Below are positions 24,640 to 38,191 of a DNA stretch of 64,000 bases, in pieces; within the stretch, counting starts at the first letter, position 1; the number at the start of each line of letters is the position of its first letter. The translations under genes were made by a program, and so were the position numbers. The stretch is from contig OZ059894.1 of NCBI GenBank assembly GCA_964057225.1, positions 24,210,476 through 24,274,475 of the forward strand, given 5' to 3'. Source of the DNA: Auanema rhodensis. Taxonomy: Eukaryota; Nematoda; Chromadorea; Rhabditida; Rhabditidae. The notes below the pieces were generated by a model. The model was not told where the DNA came from and did not search any database. It saw nothing but the letters and a program-made list of their open reading frames with translations.

Positions 24640-26399
24640 TTAGTCTAAAAACAAATTTTTATTGATATTGGTGCATGGTAACCATGACTTTGAAATTTAC
24701 GTGAACTTTAATTTATGCTAATTAAATGTACACGTGATGTGCCCTCGGTATGTAACTCGCTTCACGTGAAAGATAAAGAGATGCGGTTTTCAAAATTAGA
24801 TTCCCCATGTCCATATTAGTCTAAAAACAAATTTTTATTGATATTGGTGCATGGTAACCATGACTTTGAAATTTACGTGAACTTTAATTTATGCTAATTA
24901 AATGTACACGTGATGTGCACTTGGTATGTAACTCGCTTCACGTGAAAGATAAAGAAATGCGGTTTTCAAAATTAGATTCCCCATGTCCATATTAGTCTAA
25001 AAACAAATTTTTATTGATATTGGTGCATGGTAACCATGACTTTGAAATTTACGTGAACTTTAATTTATGCTAATTAAATGTACACGTGATGTGCACTCGG
25101 TATGTAACTCGCTTCACGTAAAAGATAAAGAGATGCGGTTTTCAAAATTAAATTTCCCATGTCCATATTAGTCTAAAAACAAATTTTTATTGATATTGGT
25201 GCATGGTAACCATGACTTTGAAATTTACGTGAACTTTAATTTATGCTAATTAAATGTACACGTGATGTGCACTTGGTATGTAACTCGCTTCACGTGAAAG
25301 ATAAAGAGATGCGGTTTTCAAAATTAGATTCCCCATGTCCATATTAGTCTAAAAACAAATTTTTATTGATATTGGTTCATGGTAACCATGACTTTGAAAT
25401 TTACGTGAACTTTAATTTATGCTAATTAAATGTACACGTGATGTGCACTTGGTATGTAACTCGCTTCACGTGAAAGATAAAGAGATGCGGTTTTCAAAAT
25501 TAGATTCCCCCTGTCCATATTAGTCTAAAAACAAATTTTTATTGATATTGGTTCATGGTAACCATGACTTTGAAATTTACGTGAACTTTAATTTATGCTA
25601 ATTAAATGTACACGTGATGTGCACTTGGTATGTAACTCGCTTCACGTGAAAGATAAAGAGATGCGGTTTTCAAAATTAGATTCCACATGTCCATATTAGT
25701 CTAAAAACAAATTTTTATTGATATTGGTTCATGGTAACCATGACTTTGAAATTTACGTGAACTTTAATTTATGCTAATTAAATGTACACGTGATGTGCAC
25801 TTGGTATGTAACTCGCTTCACGTGAAAGATAAAGAGATGCGGTTTTCAAAATTAGATTCCCCATGTCCATATTAGTCTAAAAACAAATTTTTATTGATAT
25901 TGGTGCATGGTAACCATGACTTTGAAATTTACGTGAACTTTAATTTATGCTAATTAAATGTACACGTGATGTGCACTTGGTATGTAACTCGCTTCACGTG
26001 AAAGATAAAGAGATGCGGTTTTCAAAATTAGATTCCCCATGTCCATATTAGTCTAAAAACAAATTTTTATTGATATTGGTTCATGGTAACCATGACTTTG
26101 AAATTTACGTGAACTTCAATTTATGCTAATTAAATGTACACGTGATGTGCACTTGGTATGTAACTCGCTTCACGTGAAAGATGAAGAGATGCGGTTTTCA
26201 AAATTAGATTCCCTATGTCCATATTAGTCTAAAAACAAATTTTTATTGATATTGGTTCATGGTAACCATGACTTTGAAATTTACGTGAACTTTAATTTAT
26301 GCTAATTAAATGTACACGTGATGTGCACTTGGTATGTAACTCGCTTCACGTGAAAGATAAAGAGATGCGGTTTTCAAAATTAGATTCCCCATGTCCATA
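24640..26399 (+). repeat. 10-monomer HOR, copy 2
   Basis: Directly abuts copy 1 and repeats its ten-monomer order with no monomer between. It lacks the T deletion and has a private ATTCCACATG in the monomer at 25520. Adjacent, same-orientation placement is what a single unequal exchange or replication slippage event would leave. Confidence 0.9.
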
Positions 26400-27807
26400 T
26401 TAGTCTAAAAACAAATTTTTATTGATATTGGTTCATGGTAACCATGACTTTGAAATTTACGTGAACTTCAATTTATGCTAATTAAATGTACACGTGATGT
26501 GCACTTGGTATGTAACTCGCTTCACGTGAAAGATAAAGAGATGCGGTTTTCAAAATTAGATTCCCCATGTCCATATTAGTCTAAAAACAAATTTTTATTG
26601 ATATTGGTTCATGGTAACCATGACTTTGAAATTTACGTGAACTTTAATTTATGCTAATTAAATGTACACGTGATGTGCACTTGGTATGTAACTCGCTTCA
26701 CGTGAAAGATAAAGAGATGCGGTTTTCAAAATTAGATTCCCCATGTCCATATTAGTCTAAAAACAAATTTTTATTGATATTGGTGCATGGTAACCATGAC
26801 TTTGAAATTTACGTGAACTTTAATTTATGCTAATTAAATGTACACGTGATGTGCACTTGGTATGTAACTCGCTTCACGTGAAAGATAAAGAGATGCGGTT
26901 TTCAAAATTAGATTCCCCATGTCCATATTAGTCTAAAAACAAATTTTTATTGATATTGGTTCATGGTAACCATGACTTTGAAATTTACGTGAACTTCAAT
27001 TTATGCTAATTAAATGTACACGTGATGTGCACTTGGTATGTAACTCGCTTCACGTGAAAGATAAAGAGATGCGGTTTTCAAAATTAGATTCCCCATGTCC
27101 ATATTAGTCTAAAAACAAATTTTTATTGATATTGGTTCATGGTAACCATGACTTTGAAATTTACGTGAACTTCAATTTATGCTAATTAAATGTACACGTG
27201 ATGTGCACTTGGTATGTAACTCGCTTCACGTGAAAAATAAAGAGATGCGGTTTTCAAAATTAGATTCCCCATGTCCATATTAGTCTAAAAACAAATTTTT
27301 ATTGATATTGGTTCATGGTAACCATGACTTTGAAATTTACGTGAACTTTAATTTATGCTAATTAAATGTACACGTGATGTGCACTTGGTATGTAACTCGC
27401 TTCACGTGAAAGATAAAGAGATGCGGTTTTCAAAATTAGATTCCCCATGTCCATATTAGTCTAAAAACAAATTTTTATTGATATTGGTGCATGGTAACCA
27501 TGACTTTGAAATTTACGTGAACTTTAATTTATGCTAATTAAATGTACACGTGATGTGCACTTGGTATGTAACTCGCTTCACGTGAAAGATAAAGAGATGC
27601 GGTTTTCAAAATTAGATTCCCCATGTCCATATTAGTCTAAAAACAAATTTTTATTGATATTGGTTCATGGTAACCATGACTTTGAAATTTACGTGAACTT
27701 CAATTTATGCTAATTAAATGTACACGTGATGTGCACTTGGTATGTAACTCGCTTCACGTGAAAGATAAAGAGATGCGGTTTTCAAAATTAGATTCCCCAT
27801 GTCCATA

Positions 27808-29039
27808 TTAGTCTAAAAACAAATTTTTATTGATATTGGTGCATGGTAACCATGACTTTGAAATTTACGTGAACTTTAATTTATGCTAATTAAATGTACA
27901 CGTGATGTGCACTTGGTATGTAACTCGCTTCACGTGAAAGATAAAGAGATGCGGTTTTCAAAATTAGATTCCCCATGTCCATATTAGTCTAAAAACAAAT
28001 TTTTATTGATATTGGTTCATGGTAACCATGACTTTGAAATTTACGTGAACTTCAATTTATGCTAATTAAATGTACACGTGATGTGCACTTGGTATGTAAC
28101 TCGCTTCACGTGAAAGATAAAGAGATGCGGTTTTCAAAATTAGATTCCCCATGTCCATATTAGTCTAAAAACAAATTTTTATTGATATTGGTTCATGGTA
28201 ACCATGACTTTGAAATTTACGTGAACTTCAATTTATGCTAATTAAATGTACACGTGATGTGCACTTGGTATGTAACTCGCTTCACGTGAAAGATAAAGAG
28301 ATGCGGTTTTCAAAATTAGATTCCCCATGTCCATATTAGTCTAAAAACAAATTTTTATTGATATTGGTTCATGGTAACCATGACTTTGAAATTTACGTGA
28401 ACTTCAATTTATGCTAATTAAATGTACACGTGATGTGCACTTGGTATGTAACTCGCTTCACGTGAAAGATAAAGAGATGCGGTTTTCAAAATTAGATTCC
28501 CCATGTCCATATTAGTCTAAAAACAAATTTTTATTGATATTGGTTCATGGTAACCATGACTTTGAAATTTACCTGAACTTTAATTTATGCTAATTAAATG
28601 TACACGTGATGTGCACTTGGTATGTAACTCGCTTCACGTGAAAGATAAAGAGATGCGGTTTTCAAAATTAGATTCCCCATGTCCATATTAGTCTAAAAAC
28701 AAATTTTTATTGATATTGGTGCATGGTAACCATGACTTTGAAATTTACGTGAACTTTAATTTATGCTAATTAAATGTACACGTGATGTGCACTTGGTATG
28801 TAACTCGCTTCACGTGAAAGATAAAGAGATGCGGTTTTCAAAATTAGATTCCCCATGTCCATATTAGTCTAAAAACAAATTTTTATTGATATTGGTTCAT
28901 GGTAACCATGACTTTGAAATTTACGTGAACTTTAATTTATGCTAATTAAATGTACACGTGATGTGCACTTGGTATGTAACTCGCTTCACGTGAAAGATAA
29001 AGAGATGCGGTTTTCAAAATTAGATTCCCCATGTCCATA
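27808..29039 (+). repeat. 7-monomer block repeated at 40304-41535
   Basis: A G monomer, three T70C monomers, a monomer with the rare ACCTGAAC (near 28571 and 41067), a G monomer and a T monomer recur 71 monomers (12496 bp) later. The preceding segment 24640-26927 matches 38192-40479 at an offset of 77 monomers. The two offsets differ by six monomers, so one copy of a longer duplication gained or lost about 1056 bp internally. Copy 2 has private ATTATATTCC and CTAGTTAAATG. Confidence 0.72.
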
Positions 29040-30095
29040 TTAGTCTAAAAACAAATTTTTATTGATATTGGTTCATGGTAACCATGACTTTGAAATTTAC
29101 GTGAACTTCAATTTATGCTAATTAAATGTACACGTGATGTGCACTTGGTATGTAACTCGCTTCACGTGAAAGATAAAGAGATGCGGTTTCCAAAATTAGA
29201 TTCCCCATGTCCATATTAGTCTAAAAACAAATTTTTATTGATATTGGTTCATGGTAACCATGACTTTGAAATTTACGTGAACTTTAATTTATGCTAATTA
29301 AATGTACACGTGATGTGCACTTGGTATGTAACTCGCTTCACGTGAAAGATAAAGAGATGCGGTTTTCAAAATTAGATTCCCCATGTCCATATTAGTCTAA
29401 AAACAAATTTTTATTGATATTGGTGCATGGTAACCATGACTTTGAAATTTACGTGAACTTTAATTTATGCTAATTAAATGTACACGTGATGTGCACTTGG
29501 TATGTAACTCGCTTCACGTGAAAGATAAAGAGATGCGGTTTTCAAAATTAGATTCCCCATGTCCATATTAGTCTAAAAACAAATTTTTATTGATATTGGT
29601 TCATGGTAACCATGACTTTGAAATTTACGTGAACTTTAATTTATGCTAATTAAATGTACACGTGATGTGCACTTGGTATGTAACTCGCTTCACGTGAAAG
29701 ATAAAGAGATGCGGTTTTCAAAATTAGATTCCCCATGTCCATATTAGTCTAAAAACAAATTTTTATTGATATTGGTGCATGGTAACCATGACTTTGAAAT
29801 TTACGTGAACTTTAATTTATGCTAATTAAATGTACACGTGATGTGCCCTTGGTATGTAACTCGCTTCACGTGAAAGATAAAGAGATGCGGTTTTCAAAAT
29901 TAGATTCCCCATGTCCATATTAGTCTAAAAACAAATTTTTATTGATATTGGTGCATGGTAACCATGACTTTGAAATTTACGTGAACTTTAATTTATGCTA
30001 ATTAAATGTACACGTGATGTGCACTTGGTATGTAACTCGCTTCACGTGAAAGATAAAGAGATGCGGTTTTCAAAATTAGATTCCCCATGTCCATA

Positions 30096-32207
30096 TTAGT
30101 CTAAAAACAAATTTTTATTGATACTGGTTCATGGTAACCATGACTTTGAAATTTACGTGAACTTTAATTTATGCTAATTAAATGTACACGTGATGTGCAC
30201 TTGGTATGTAACTCGCTTCACGTGAAAGATAAAGAGATGCGGTTTTCAAAATTAGATTCCCCATGTCCATATTAGTCTAAAAACAAGTTTTTATTGATAT
30301 TGGTTCATGGTAACCATGACTTTGAAATTTACGTGAACTTCAATTTATGCTAATTAAATGTACACGTGATGTGCACTTGGTATGTAACTCGCTTCACGTG
30401 AAAGATAAAGAGATGCGGTTTCCAAAATTAGATTCCCCATGTCCATATTAGTCTAAAAACAAATTTTTATTGATATTGGTGCATGGTAACCATGACTTTG
30501 AAATTTACGTGAACTTTAATTTATGCTAATTAAATGTACACGTGATGTGCACTTGGTATGTAACTCGCTTCACGTGAACGATAAAGAGATGCGGTTTTCA
30601 AAATTAGATTCCCCATGTCCATATTAGTCTAAAAACAAATTTTTATTGATATTGGTTCATGGTAACCATGACTTTGAAATTTACGTGAACTTTAATTTAT
30701 GCTAATTAAATGTACACGTGATGTGCACTTGGTATGTAACTCGCTTCACGTGAAAGATAAAGAGATGCGGTTTTCAAAATTAGATTCCCCATGTCCATAT
30801 TAGTCTAAAAACAAATTTTTATTGATATTGGTGCATGGTAACCATGACTTTGAAATTTACGTGAACTTTAATTTATGCTAATTAAATGTACACGTGATGT
30901 GCACTTGGTATGTAACTCGCTTCACGTGAAAGATAAAGAGATGCGGTTTTCAAAATTAGATTCCCCATGTCCATATTAGTCTAAAAACAAATTTTTAGTG
31001 ATATTGGTTCATGGTAACCATGACTTTGAAATTTACGTGAACTTTAATTTATGCTAATTAAATGTACACGTGATGTGCACTTGGTATGTAACTCGCTTCA
31101 CGTGAAAGATAAAGAGATGCGGTTTTCAAAATTAGATTCCCCATGTCCATATTAGTCTAAAAACAAATTTTTATTGATATTGGTTCATGGTAACCATGAC
31201 TTTGAAATTTACGTGAACTTTAATTTATGCTAATTAAATGTACACGTGATGTGCACTTGGTATGTAACTCGCTTCACGTGAAAGATAAAGAGATGCGGTT
31301 TTCAAAATTAGATTCCCCATGTCCATATTAGTCTAAAAACAAATTTTTATTGATATTGGTTCATGGTAACCATGACTTTGAAATTTACGTGAACTTTAAT
31401 TTATGCTAATTAAATGTACACGTGATGTGCACTTGGTATGTAACTCGCTTCACGTGAAAGATAAAGAGATGCGGTTTTCAAAATTAGATTCCCCATGTCC
31501 ATATTAGTCTAAAAACAAATTTTTATTGATATTGGTGCATGGTAACCATGACTTTGAAATTTACGTGAACTTTAATTTATGCTAATTAAATGTACACGTG
31601 ATGTGCACTTGGTATGTAACTCGCTTCACGTGAAAGATAAAGAGATGCGGTTTTCAAAATTAGATTCCCCATGTCCATATTAGTCTAAAAACAAATTTTT
31701 ATTGATATTGGTTCATGGTAACCATGACTTTGAAATTTACGTGAACTTCAATTTATGCTAATTAAATGTACACGTGATGTGCACTTGGTATGTAACTCGC
31801 TTCACGTGAAAGATGAAGAGATGCGGTTTTCAAAATTAGATTCCCTATGTCCATATTAGTCTAAAAACAAATTTTTATTGATATTGGTTCATGGTAACCA
31901 TGACTTTGAAATTTACGTGAACTTTAATTTATGCTAATTAAATGTACACGTGATGTGTACTTGGTATGTAACTCGCTTCACGTGAAAGATAAAGAGATGC
32001 GGTTTTCAAAATTAGATTCCCCATGTCCATATTAGTCTAAAAACAAATTTTTATTGATATTGGTGCATGGTAACCATGACTTTGAAATTTACGTGAACTT
32101 TAATTTATGCTAATTAAATGTACACGTGATGTGCACTTGGTATGTAACTCGCTTCACGTGAAAGATAAAGAGATGCGGTTTTCAAAATTAGATTCCCCAT
32201 GTCCATA
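30096..32207 (+). repeat. HOR family 2, unit a (12 monomers)
   Basis: The unit begins with a T29C monomer (GATACTGG), then class H (A16G ACAAGTTT, T70C, T151C GGTTTCC), then class I (A132C GTGAACGAT), then T, G, a T23G monomer (TTTTTAGTG), T, T, G, class C, a C103T monomer (GTGTAC) and G. Offsets to later units are exact multiples of 176. This is the longest form; shorter units lack two of its inner T monomers. Confidence 0.87.
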
Positions 32208-33967
32208 TTAGTCTAAAAACAAATTTTTATTGATACTGGTTCATGGTAACCATGACTTTGAAATTTACGTGAACTTTAATTTATGCTAATTAAATGTACA
32301 CGTGATGTGCACTTGGTATGTAACTCGCTTCACGTGAAAGATAAAGAGATGCGGTTTTCAAAATTAGATTCCCCATGTCCATATTAGTCTAAAAACAAGT
32401 TTTTATTGATATTGGTTCATGGTAACCATGACTTTGAAATTTACGTGAACTTCAATTTATGCTAATTAAATGTACACGTGATGTGCCCTTGGTATGTAAC
32501 TCGCTTCACGTGAAAGATAAAGAGATGCGGTTTCCAAAATTAGATTCCCCATGTCCATATTAGTCTAAAAACAAATTTTTATTGATATTGGTGCATGGTA
32601 ACCATGACTTTGAAATTTACGTGAACTTTAATTTATGCTAATTAAATGTACACGTGATGTGCACTTGGTATGTAACTCGCTTCACGTGAACGATAAAGAG
32701 ATGCGGTTTTCAAAATTAGATTCCCCATGTCCATATTAGTCTAAAAACAAATTTTTATTGATATTGGTTCATGGTAACCATGACTTTGAAATTTACGTGA
32801 ACTTTAATTTATGCTAATTAAATGTACACGTGATGTGCACTTGGTATGTAACTCGCTTCACGTGAAAGATAAAGAGATGCGGTTTTCAAAATTAGATTCC
32901 CCATGTCCATATTAGTCTAAAAACAAATTTTTATTGATATTGGTGCATGGTAACCATGACTTTGAAATTTACGTGAACTTTAATTTATGCTAATTAAATG
33001 TACACGTGATGTGCACTTGGTATGTAACTCGCTTCACGTGAAAGATAAAGAGATGCGGTTTTCAAAATTAGATTCCCCATGTCCATATTAGTCTAAAAAC
33101 AAATTTTTATTGATATTGGTTCATGGTAACCATGACTTTGAAATTTACGTGAACTTTAATTTATGCTAATTAAATGTACACGTGATGTGCACTTGGTATG
33201 TAACTCGCTTCACGTGAAAGATAAAGAGATGCGGTTTTCAAAATTAGATTCCCCATGTCCATATTAGTCTAAAAACAAATTTTTATTGATATTGGTGCAT
33301 GGTAACCATGACTTTGAAATTTACGTGAACTTTAATTTATGCTAATTAAATGTACACGTGATGTGCACTTGGTATGTAACTCGCTTCACGTGAAAGATAA
33401 AGAGATGCGGTTTTCAAAATTAGATTCCCCATGTCCATATTAGTCTAAAAACAAATTTTTATTGATATTGGTTCATGGTAACCATGACTTTGAAATTTAC
33501 GTGAACTTCAATTTATGCTAATTAAATGTACACGTGATGTGCACTTGGTATGTAACTCGCTTCACGTGAAAGATGAAGAGATGCGGTTTTCAAAATTAGA
33601 TTCCCTATGTCCATATTAGTCTAAAAACAAATTTTTATTGATATTGGTTCATGGTAACCATGACTTTGAAATTTACGTGAACTTTAATTTATGCTAATTA
33701 AATGTACACGTGATGTGTACTTGGTATGTAACTCGCTTCACGTGAAAGATAAAGAGATGCGGTTTTCAAAATTAGATTCCCCATGTCCATATTAGTCTAA
33801 AAACAAATTTTTATTGATATTGGTGCATGGTAACCATGACTTTGAAATTTACGTGAACTTTAATTTATGCTAATTAAATGTACACGTGATGTGCACTTGG
33901 TATGTAACTCGCTTCACGTGAAAGATAAAGAGATGCGGTTTTCAAAATTAGATTCCCCATGTCCATA
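32208..33967 (+). repeat. HOR family 2, unit b (10 monomers)
   Basis: Same start (T29C, H, I) and same end (G, class C, GTGTAC, G) as unit a, but the middle is T, G, T, without the TTTTTAGTG monomer and one further T monomer. Its H monomer has GCCCTTGG. The marker offset to unit d is 13 monomers, because the three-monomer unit c intervenes. Confidence 0.87.
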
Positions 33968-34495
33968 TTAGTCTAAAAACAAATTTTTATTGATACTGGT
34001 TCATGGTAACCATGACTTTGAAATTTACGTGAACTTTAATTTATGCTAATTAAATGTACACGTGATGTGCACTTGGTATGTAACTCGCTTCACGTGAAAG
34101 ATAAAGAGATGCGGTTTTCAAAATTAGATTCCCCATGTCCATATTAGTCTAAAAACAAGTTTTTATTGATATTGGTTCATGGTAACCATGACTTTGAAAT
34201 TTACGTGAACTTCAATTTATGCTAATTAAATGTACACGTGATGTGCACTTGGTATGTAACTCGCTTCACGTGAAAGATAAAGAGATGCGGTTTCCAAAAT
34301 TAGATTCCCCATGTCCATATTAGTCTAAAAACAAATTTTTATTGATATTGGTGCATGGTAACCATGACTTTGAAATTTACGTGAACTTTAATTTATGCTA
34401 ATTAAATGTACACGTGATGTGCACTTGGTATGTAACTCGCTTCACGTGAAAGATAAAGAGATGCGGTTTTCAAAATTAGATTCCCCATGTCCATA
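33968..34495 (+). repeat. HOR family 2, truncated unit c (3 monomers)
   Basis: Contains only T29C, H and a G monomer; the next monomer (34496) is T29C again and starts unit d. The third monomer has the ordinary GTGAAAGAT rather than the class I GTGAACGAT. An unequal crossover within the HOR run would leave such a short unit. Confidence 0.85.
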
Positions 34496-36255
34496 TTAGT
34501 CTAAAAACAAATTTTTATTGATACTGGTTCATGGTAACCATGACTTTGAAATTTACGTGAACTTTAATTTATGCTAATTAAATGTACACGTGATGTGCAC
34601 TTGGTATGTAACTCGCTTCACGTGAAAGATAAAGAGATGCGGTTTTCAAAATTAGATTCCCCATGTCCATATTAGTCTAAAAACAAGTTTTTATTGATAT
34701 TGGTTCATGGTAACCATGACTTTGAAATTTACGTGAACTTCAATTTATGCTAATTAAATGTACACGTGATGTGCCCTTGGTATGTAACTCGCTTCACGTG
34801 AAAGATAAAGAGATGCGGTTTCCAAAATTAGATTCCCCATGTCCATATTAGTCTAAAAACAAATTTTTAGTGATATTGGTGCATGGTAACCATGACTTTG
34901 AAATTTACGTGAACTTTAATTTATGCTAATTAAATGTACACGTGATGTGCACTTGGTATGTAACTCGCTTCACGTGAACGATAAAGAGATGCGGTTTTCA
35001 AAATTAGATTCCCCATGTCCATATTAGTCTAAAAACAAATTTTTATTGATATTGGTTCATGGTAACCATGACTTTGAAATTTACGTGAACTTTAATTTAT
35101 GCTAATTAAATGTACACGTGATGTGCACTTGGTATGTAACTCGCTTCACGTGAAAGATAAAGAGATGCGGTTTTCAAAATTAGATTCCCCATGTCCATAT
35201 TAGTCTAAAAACAAATTTTTATTGATATTGGTGCATGGTAACCATGACTTTGAAATTTACGTGAACTTTAATTTATGCTAATTAAATGTACACGTGATGT
35301 GCACTTGGTATGTAACTCGCTTCACGTGAAAGATAAAGAGATGCGGTTTTCAAAATTAGATTCCCCATGTCCATATTAGTCTAAAAACAAATTTTTATTG
35401 ATATTGGTTCATGGTAACCATGACTTTGAAATTTACGTGAACTTTAATTTATGCTAATTAAATGTACACGTGATGTGCACTTGGTATGTAACTCGCTTCA
35501 CGTGAAAGATAAAGAGATGCGGTTTTCAAAATTAGATTCCCCATGTCCATATTAGTCTAAAAACAAATTTTTATTGATATTGGTGCATGGTAACCATGAC
35601 TTTGAAATTTACGTGAACTTTAATTTATGCTAATTAAATGTACACGTGATGTGCACTTGGTATGTAACTCGCTTCACGTGAAAGATAAAGAGATGCGGTT
35701 TTCAAAATTAGATTCCCCATGTCCATATTAGTCTAAAAACAAATTTTTATTGATATTGGTTCATGGTAACCATGACTTTGAAATTTACGTGAACTTCAAT
35801 TTATGCTAATTAAATGTACACGTGATGTGCACTTGGTATGTAACTCGCTTCACGTGAAAGATGAAGAGATGCGGTTTTCAAAATTAGATTCCCTATGTCC
35901 ATATTAGTCTAAAAACAAATTTTTATTGATATTGGTTCATGGTAACCATGACTTTGAAATTTACGTGAACTTTAATTTATGCTAATTAAATGTACACGTG
36001 ATGTGTACTTGGTATGTAACTCGCTTCACGTGAAAGATAAAGAGATGCGGTTTTCAAAATTAGATTCCCCATGTCCATATTAGTCTAAAAACAAATTTTT
36101 ATTGATATTGGTGCATGGTAACCATGACTTTGAAATTTACGTGAACTTTAATTTATGCTAATTAAATGTACACGTGATGTGCACTTGGTATGTAACTCGC
36201 TTCACGTGAAAGATAAAGAGATGCGGTTTTCAAAATTAGATTCCCCATGTCCATA
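34496..36255 (+). repeat. HOR family 2, unit d (10 monomers)
   Basis: Same monomer order as unit b: T29C, H (GCCCTTGG), I, T, G, T, G, class C, GTGTAC, G. Its class I monomer at 34848 also carries TTTTTAGTG, a marker otherwise found on a T monomer three places later in units a and e. That combination suggests gene conversion or a crossover inside the unit. Confidence 0.86.
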
Positions 36256-38191
36256 TTAGTCTAAAAACAAATTTTTATTGATACTGGTTCATGGTAACCA
36301 TGACTTTGAAATTTACGTGAACTTTAATTTATGCTAATTAAATGTACACGTGATGTGCACTTGGTATGTAACTCGCTTCACGTGAAAGATAAAGAGATGC
36401 GGTTTTCAAAATTAGATTCCCCATGTCCATATTAGTCTAAAAACAAGTTTTTATTGATATTGGTTCATGGTAACCATGACTTTGAAATTTACGTGAACTT
36501 CAATTTATGCTAATTAAATGTACACGTGATGTGCACTTGGTATGTAACTCGCTTCACGTGAAAGATAAAGAGATGCGGTTTCCAAAATTAGATTCCCCAT
36601 GTCCATATTAGTCTAAAAACAAATTTTTATTGATATTGGTGCATGGTAACCATGACTTTGAAATTTACGTGAACTTTAATTTATGCTAATTAAATGTACA
36701 CGTGATGTGCACTTGGTATGTAACTCGCTTCACGTGAACGATAAAGAGATGCGGTTTTCAAAATTAGATTCCCCATGTCCATATTAGTCTAAAAACAAAT
36801 TTTTATTGATATTGGTTCATGGTAACCATGACTTTGAAATTTACGTGAACTTTAATTTATGCTAATTAAATGTACACGTGATGTGCACTTGGTATGTAAC
36901 TCGCTTCACGTGAAAGATAAAGAGATGCGGTTTTCAAAATTAGATTCCCCATGTCCATATTAGTCTAAAAACAAATTTTTATTGATATTGGTGCATGGTA
37001 ACCATGACTTTGAAATTTACGTGAACTTTAATTTATGCTAATTAAATGTACACGTGATGTGCACTTGGTATGTAACTCGCTTCACGTGAAAGATAAAGAG
37101 ATGCGGTTTTCAAAATTAGATTCCCCATGTCCATATTAGTCTAAAAACAAATTTTTAGTGATATTGGTTCATGGTAACCATGACTTTGAAATTTACGTGA
37201 ACTTTAATTTATGCTAATTAAATGTACACGTGATGTGCACTTGGTATGTAACTCGCTTCACGTGAAAGATAAAGAGATGCGGTTTTCAAAATTAGATTCC
37301 CCATGTCCATATTAGTCTAAAAACAAATTTTTATTGATATTGGTTCATGGTAACCATGACTTTGAAATTTACGTGAACTTTAATTTATGCTAATTAAATG
37401 TACACGTGATGTGCACTTGGTATGTAACTCGCTTCACGTGAAAGATAAAGAGATGCGGTTTTCAAAATTAGATTCCCCATGTCCATATTAGTCTAAAAAC
37501 AAATTTTTATTGATATTGGTTCATGGTAACCATGACTTTGAAATTTACGTGAACTTTAATTTATGCTAATTAAATGTACACGTGATGTGCACTTGGTATG
37601 TAACTCGCTTCACGTGAAAGATAAAGAGATGCGGTTTTCAAAATTAGATTCCCCATGTCCATATTAGTCTAAAAACAAATTTTTATTGATATTGGTGCAT
37701 GGTAACCATGACTTTGAAATTTACGTGAACTTTAATTTATGCTAATTAAATGTACACGTGATGTGCACTTGGTATGTAACTCGCTTCACGTGAAAGATAA
37801 AGAGATGCGGTTTTCAAAATTAGATTCCCCATGTCCATATTAGTCTAAAAACAAATTTTTATTGATATTGGTTCATGGTAACCATGACTTTGAAATTTAC
37901 GTGAACTTCAATTTATGCTAATTAAATGTACACGTGATGTGCACTTGGTATGTAACTCGCTTCACGTGAAAGATGAAGAGATGCGGTTTTCAAAATTAGA
38001 TTCCCTATGTCCATATTAGTCTAAAAACAAATTTTTATTGATATTGGTTCATGGTAACCATGACTTTGAAATTTACGTGAACTTTAATTTATGCTAATTA
38101 AATGTACACGTGATGTGCACTTGGTATGTAACTCGCTTCACGTGAAAGATAAAGAGATGCGGTTTTCAAAATTAGATTCCCCATGTCCATA
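36256..38191 (+). repeat. HOR family 2, unit e (11 monomers)
   Basis: T29C, H, I, T, G, TTTTTAGTG, T, T, G, class C, T. It follows the long form of unit a but lacks its final G monomer and has GTGCAC instead of GTGTAC in the last monomer. Immediately after it the distal copy of the 10-monomer HOR begins, so this is a junction between two HOR families. Confidence 0.85.
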
